In this document: positions 63,857-64,000 of the stretch, in pieces | Layout: each line of letters opens with the position of its first letter | Numbering within the stretch: position 1 is the first letter of the stretch | The notes under the pieces: model-generated | Database searches by the model: none | What the model was told of the DNA's origin: nothing | Seen by the model: the letters and a program-made list of their open reading frames with translations, nothing else | Source: an uncultured Collinsella sp. | GTDB lineage: Bacteria > Actinomycetota > Coriobacteriia > Coriobacteriales > Coriobacteriaceae | Direction: 5' to 3' | DNA: 64,000 bases | Assembly: GCA_900552145.1 (NCBI GenBank) | Contig: URYW01000001.1 | Location: 62,001-126,000, forward strand | Program-made: the position numbers and the translations under genes

Positions 63857-64000
63857 ATGGCAAGTTTACGGGACACCGTAAAGGACTATCAAGACGAGCT
63901 TAGGGACGGTATCGCATGGGTGGCGTTCTGGAAACAGGGGCGTTCATGGAACGCGGAATATTTTCATCTTGATATGGACGACACCCTCTACCCGGAGGAC
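63857..64000 (+). CDS. Conjugative element protein, N-terminal part
   Basis: 48 codons from ATG 63857 behind AAAGGAGG, cut by the right edge. It begins MASLRDTVKDYQDELRDGIA and continues WVAFWKQGRSWNAEYFH. This start is commonly seen in the gene after topoisomerase III in Tn1549-type elements, of unknown function. Confidence 0.75.
   Translation, partial: MASLRDTVKDYQDELRDGIAWVAFWKQGRSWNAEYFHLDMDDTLYPED

Larger units (their letters stand above)
58873..64000. mobile_element. Fragment of a Tn1549-type integrative conjugative element
   Basis: Five successive rightward genes match the conserved order of Tn1549/CTn-type elements: CD1108-like CHAP protein, DUF4315, DUF4366, small Cys-rich protein, topoisomerase III, then a further element gene at the right edge. 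Codon use is more Firmicutes-like (more A/T-ending and AAG/GAA mix, ribosome sites AAAGGAGG) than the chromosome on the left. No integrase, relaxase or attachment site is in the window. Confidence 0.85.

Overview
The window looks like a chromosome fragment of a high-GC, gut-associated Coriobacteriia member, most likely a Collinsella-type organism. The basis is strong GC bias at third codon positions, actinobacterial-style gene content (long-type branched-chain aminotransferase, KUP, paired ABC exporters, split transketolase, many PTS/RpiR/LacI/GntR regulators) and very numerous palindromic intergenic repeats. The genus is an inference from this composition; no marker gene here proves it.

Layout. 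1-3.8 kb: a sugar-type locus with a class II aldolase (cut by the left edge) and an MFS transporter, divergent from an RpiR regulator and a HAD phosphatase. 4.1-6.7 kb: a fused 23S rRNA methyltransferase RlmKL whose first catalytic half looks degenerate. 6.7-11.5 kb: potassium uptake, a KdpDE-like two-component system next to KUP rather than KdpFABC. 11.6-15.0 kb: a nitroreductase and an LtaS-like sulfatase-fold membrane enzyme. 15.0-17.0 kb: a repeat-dense island with an IS3-type insertion sequence flanked by inverted copies of a hairpin element. 17-19.1 kb: a small flavodoxin and a DUF4143 ATPase preceded by a 23-bp tandem repeat array. 19.1-23.3 kb: a heterodimeric ABC exporter and SRP RNA. 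23.6-27 kb: a TadA-glycerate kinase fusion, tRNA-Ser(UGA), a TetR regulator and a LemA gene with an in-frame stop. 27.5-36 kb: ilvE, DedA, a cysE-like gene, a MarR-regulated heterodimeric ABC exporter and a second nitroreductase. 36-42 kb: a degenerate NtrC-like regulator with a YeiH exporter, a GntR regulator and glmS. 42.6-51.6 kb: two paralogous MFS transporters, a PRD regulator, a YtcJ-type amidohydrolase, a small membrane protein and a LacI regulator, linked by a shared palindrome (TTGCCGTA-N2-TACGGCAA and variants). 51.7-53.4 kb: a HAD phosphatase and larE. 54.2-58.7 kb: a carbohydrate operon transcribed leftward (GatZ-like subunit, transaldolase-like, transketolase N and C halves, PTS EIIA).

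From about 58.87 kb to the right edge the sequence changes to a Tn1549/CTn-type conjugative element of Firmicutes character (CD1108-like CHAP protein, DUF4315, DUF4366, topoisomerase III). The junction cuts the CD1108 gene and a leftward chromosomal gene at the same point, with no integrase or attachment site visible. It is either an illegitimate recombination joint or an assembly chimera.

The strongest unexplained signal is intergenic. At least three kinds of palindromic element share one design: a conserved core or loop carried between arms that differ from locus to locus (GGGACAG-loop hairpins, nested 27-33 bp palindromes, and the AGTTGCGGTG family). Two nested palindromes have nearly the same core but unrelated 30-bp outer arms.
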